A stretch of 7,829 nucleotides of DNA. Source: Desulfomicrobium sp. (GTDB lineage: Bacteria; Desulfobacterota; Desulfovibrionia; Desulfovibrionales; Desulfomicrobiaceae). The stretch covers positions 1 through 7,829 of the forward strand of contig DPKT01000093.1 of the NCBI GenBank assembly GCA_003542385.1, written 5' to 3'. Position numbers and translations under genes: made by a program. This document shows positions 5,874 to 7,829 of the stretch, piece by piece. Every line of letters begins with the position of its first letter. Positions within the stretch are counted from its first letter, which is position 1. The notes beneath the pieces were generated by a model. The model saw only the letters and a program-made list of their open reading frames with translations, did not search any database and was not told where the DNA came from.

Positions 5874-7559
5874 ATGGACTCCAGCCGATCCAAACTGACC
5901 ATTTCCCTGATTCTCATCGTCGGCGTCCTGACCGTCTGCCCGGTGGTCATGCTGGTGCTCGGCAGCTTTTCCGAGGGCCTCACGGCCTTCGGCAGCTTCA
6001 CCGTGCAGAAGTATGTGGACGCCTACACGGACCCTGCCCTGGGACAGATCATCCTCAACACAGTGGTCTTCGTCCTCGGCTCCTCGACCCTGGCCACGGG
6101 GCTGGCCCTGTTCCTGGCCTACCTGAACAACCGCACGGACATCCCCTGCAAGTTCATGTTCCGGATCATCTCCATCATTCCGATGATGATCCCGCACATC
6201 CTCTTTTCCGTGAGCTGGGCGCTGCTCTTGAACCCCTCCAACGGGCTCATCAACCTGGTGCTCAAGCAGGCCTTCTTTCTCGATCACGCGCCTTTGAACA
6301 TCTATTCCCTGTGGGGCATGATCCTGGTGGAGGGGCTCCTGGACCTGCCCATCGCCTACCTCATCATCGCGCCGGCCATGGCCTCCTTCGACGTGGCCCT
6401 GGAGGAGTCGTCCAAGGTCTGCGGCGCTGGGCCGTGGCGGACCCTGCTGCGCGTGACCCTGCCGGTGCTGCGGCCGGCCATCCTGGCGGCCTTCATCCTC
6501 GGCGTGGTCAGAAGCCTGGCGTCCTTCGCCGTGCCGTCGGTCATCGGCATGCCCGGCCGGGTCTACGTCCTGGCCACGCACCTCTACCAGATGATCGCCA
6601 CGGGCTTCTCCACGGACTACGGCAAGGCGGCGGCAGTGGGCATGAGCGTCCTGGCCGCGTCCATCACGCTGATCTTCGTCTACCGCGCCCTGACGGCCGA
6701 GAGCGAGAAGTTCGTGACCATTTCGAGCCGCGGCTACCGCCCCACGGTCATCCCCCTCAAGGCGGCCAGGTACCCGCTCTTTGCCGTGGTGGCGCTTCTG
6801 TCCTTCGTGCTCATCGTTCTGCCCGTGGCCGTGCTCTTCTACACCTCGCTGGTGCCGTACTCCATGGTGCCAAGCGCCCGGGCCTTCTCCCTCATGAGCT
6901 GGAAGCACTGGATCGAGGTTCTGAAGGACCCCATCTCCCTGCTGTCCCTGAAGAACAGCCTCTACCTCGGCGTGGGCGGGGCCACACTGGGCGTGGCCCT
7001 CTCGGTCTTCGTGGCCTACACCATCGTCAAGATCAGGACCCGGGCCTCGGGCTTCCTCGAATCCCTGAGCTTTTTGTCCTTCTCCTTCCCCGGCATCGTC
7101 ATCGGCGTGGGCTTCATGTGGTTCTTCGTGCGCACGCCGCTCTACGCCACCATCTGGGCCCTGCTCATCGGCTACATCGCCACCTATCTGCCCTACGGCA
7201 TCCGACCCATGGCCAGCGCCTTCATCCAGGTCCACAGCCACCTGGAGGAGTCGTCCCTGGTCTGCGGCGCCAGCCGCATGACGACCATGCGCCGCATCAT
7301 CATCCCCCTGCTCGTGCCGGGCATGGTCTCGGGCTGGATCCTCATGGCCACCATGTTCGTGCGCGAACTGACCCTGTCGGTGGTCCTGTCCAGGCCAGGC
7401 ACGGAGGTCCTGGCGGTGCAGATCCTGCGCTTCGCCGAGGACGGGCTGTGGGGCAGGCTTTCGGCACTGGGCATCATGATGATCTTCATCTCCACGGCGC
7501 TGGTGATCCTGGCCACGCTGGTCGGGGCCAGATTCAAGCCCGTGGAGGGCGGGGGATAG
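5874..7559 (+). CDS. Fused ABC importer permease, two membrane domains in one chain (COG1178 / FbpB-ThiP-like)
   Basis: This inner-membrane channel has 561 residues, about twice the size of a single permease. It has roughly twelve hydrophobic segments in two sets of six (approximately 10-30, 60-84, 97-119, 145-170, 203-221, 256-270, then 300-325, 365-386, 396-420, 425-443, 482-500, 530-552). Each half has a cytoplasmic EAA loop that docks on the ATPase: LEESSKVCGAGPWRTLLRVT (176-195, Gly184) followed by LP, and LEESSLVCGASRMTTMRRII (457-476, Gly465) followed by IP. The close likeness of the loops shows the duplicated origin. The start at 5874 follows GAGGGGG (5862-5868), which overlaps the ATPase stop, so translation is probably coupled; a GTG at 5868 is in frame but less likely. 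No separate second permease gene is needed, so the importer is complete. Confidence 0.93.
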   Translation: MDSSRSKLTISLILIVGVLTVCPVVMLVLGSFSEGLTAFGSFTVQKYVDAYTDPALGQIILNTVVFVLGSSTLATGLALFLAYLNNRTDIPCKFMFRIISIIPMMIPHILFSVSWALLLNPSNGLINLVLKQAFFLDHAPLNIYSLWGMILVEGLLDLPIAYLIIAPAMASFDVALEESSKVCGAGPWRTLLRVTLPVLRPAILAAFILGVVRSLASFAVPSVIGMPGRVYVLATHLYQMIATGFSTDYGKAAAVGMSVLAASITLIFVYRALTAESEKFVTISSRGYRPTVIPLKAARYPLFAVVALLSFVLIVLPVAVLFYTSLVPYSMVPSARAFSLMSWKHWIEVLKDPISLLSLKNSLYLGVGGATLGVALSVFVAYTIVKIRTRASGFLESLSFLSFSFPGIVIGVGFMWFFVRTPLYATIWALLIGYIATYLPYGIRPMASAFIQVHSHLEESSLVCGASRMTTMRRIIIPLLVPGMVSGWILMATMFVRELTLSVVLSRPGTEVLAVQILRFAEDGLWGRLSALGIMMIFISTALVILATLVGARFKPVEGGG

Positions 7560-7586
7560 GGGCTGGCCGCGGCCGCAGAAACAAGA

Positions 7587-7627
7587 CGCCCGCCGTCCCG
7601 GAACGTGCCGGGGCGGCGGGCGTTTTT
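7587..7627 (+). terminator. Rho-independent terminator after the ABC-importer operon
   Basis: A 15-bp stem (7587-7601 with 7608-7622, one G-U pair) has a 6-base loop and is followed by TTTTT (7623-7627). It lies 27 bases after the permease stop. The minus-strand continuation is only partly T-rich (TCTTGTTTC), so it may also serve the converging sucD transcript, less efficiently. Confidence 0.93.
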
Positions 7628-7649
7628 CGTTGCAGACGCGAAGGTGGAG

Positions 7650-7829
7650 CTAGAGAACCTTCCCCACGGCCGGAGCGATCTGGTCCAGGTCGTCGATGAG
7701 GTGGAAGCCCGAGTCGGCCATGGCGCGCAGCTTGGCTTCGATGCCGCCGGAGCCCTTTTCGAGGATGGCCCCGGCGTGGCCCAGGCGCTTGCCGGGAGGG
7801 GCCGTGCGGCCGGCGATGAAGCCGAAGAC
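7650..7829 (-). CDS. sucD: Succinyl-CoA synthetase alpha subunit, C-terminal part, cut by the window edge
   Basis: Only the last 59 residues are in the window. The frame is open to the right edge and ends at TAG (7652-7650). SucD carries the phospho-histidine that relays phosphate between succinyl-CoA and the nucleotide in this TCA-cycle step, acting with SucB-partner SucC in the cytoplasm. The segment FIAGRTAPPGKRLGHAGAI contains the active-site GHAGAI motif, with the His codon at 7778-7776. It is followed by a GSGGIEAKLRAMADSGF stretch and an LDQIAPAVGKVL end, as in SucD C-termini. It could belong to a related ADP-forming acyl-CoA synthetase, whose CoA-binding subunit shares this motif, or to a fused SucC-SucD protein; the missing upstream part would tell. 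It converges on the importer operon, 90 bases between stops. Confidence 0.85.
   Translation of the reverse strand, partial: VFGFIAGRTAPPGKRLGHAGAILEKGSGGIEAKLRAMADSGFHLIDDLDQIAPAVGKVL

Noticed and set aside
7565..7576. GGCCGCGGCC and overlapping GCGGCCGC palindromes after the permease
   Set aside because: Short GC-only palindromes are expected by chance at this base composition, and the adjacent terminator explains the local structure.
6311..7699. A 462-codon plus-strand frame overlapping the permease
   Set aside because: It is rich in Arg, Gly, His and Pro as expected for an out-of-frame reading of GC-rich DNA, and runs through the terminator at 7587-7627.

Overview
The window is a GC-rich bacterial chromosome segment. 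Codon use is strongly GC-biased, and there are two strong rho-independent terminators. The gene set and style would fit a delta-proteobacterial sulfate reducer (Desulfovibrionales-like), but that is a guess from general appearance, not from a marker gene. Nothing here is phage, plasmid or CRISPR. The one accessory-looking piece is a toxin-antitoxin pair in a lower-GC pocket.

Layout, left to right. (1) Positions 1-1026 (+) hold the C-terminal three quarters of an L-cysteine desulfidase / UPF0597 family protein (CyuA/YhaM type). (2) It is followed after 37 bases by a complete UDP-glucose 6-dehydrogenase (ugd, 1064-2389, +), which ends at a strong terminator (2411-2456). (3) On the opposite strand, converging on that terminator, is a HigBA-type toxin-antitoxin operon. 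The RelE-fold Gp49-like toxin comes first (3182-2802) and the XRE antitoxin second (2809-2477). The two genes overlap by 8 bases. (4) Bases 3183-3641 hold no recognisable gene and include a stretch of about 38% GC. They also carry candidate divergent control regions: a possible toxin-antitoxin promoter with a 13-base palindrome, and a good sigma70-type promoter followed by an 11-base palindrome that points into the next operon. (5) Bases 3642-7559 (+) encode a complete three-gene ABC importer of the ferric-iron type family. Its parts are a periplasmic binding protein (COG1840-like), an ATPase with a TOBE-type C-terminus, and one long permease in which both membrane halves are fused. A 12-bp perfect hairpin lies between the binding-protein gene and the ATPase gene. 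The operon ends at a terminator (7587-7627). (6) Converging from the right on the minus strand is the C-terminal 59 residues of a succinyl-CoA synthetase alpha subunit (sucD), including its phospho-histidine motif.

How the genes work together. The importer genes form a self-contained uptake system: capture in the periplasm, passage through a fused permease, and energy from a homodimer of the ATPase. The substrate is not settled, because the tandem tyrosine pair typical of iron-binding FbpA is not visible at the expected place. The toxin-antitoxin pair is self-contained and probably autoregulated. The desulfidase and ugd are close enough to be co-transcribed but have no obvious shared pathway. 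I did not find convincing evidence of a wholly new system. The most unexplained part is the AT-rich pocket at about 3300-3530.
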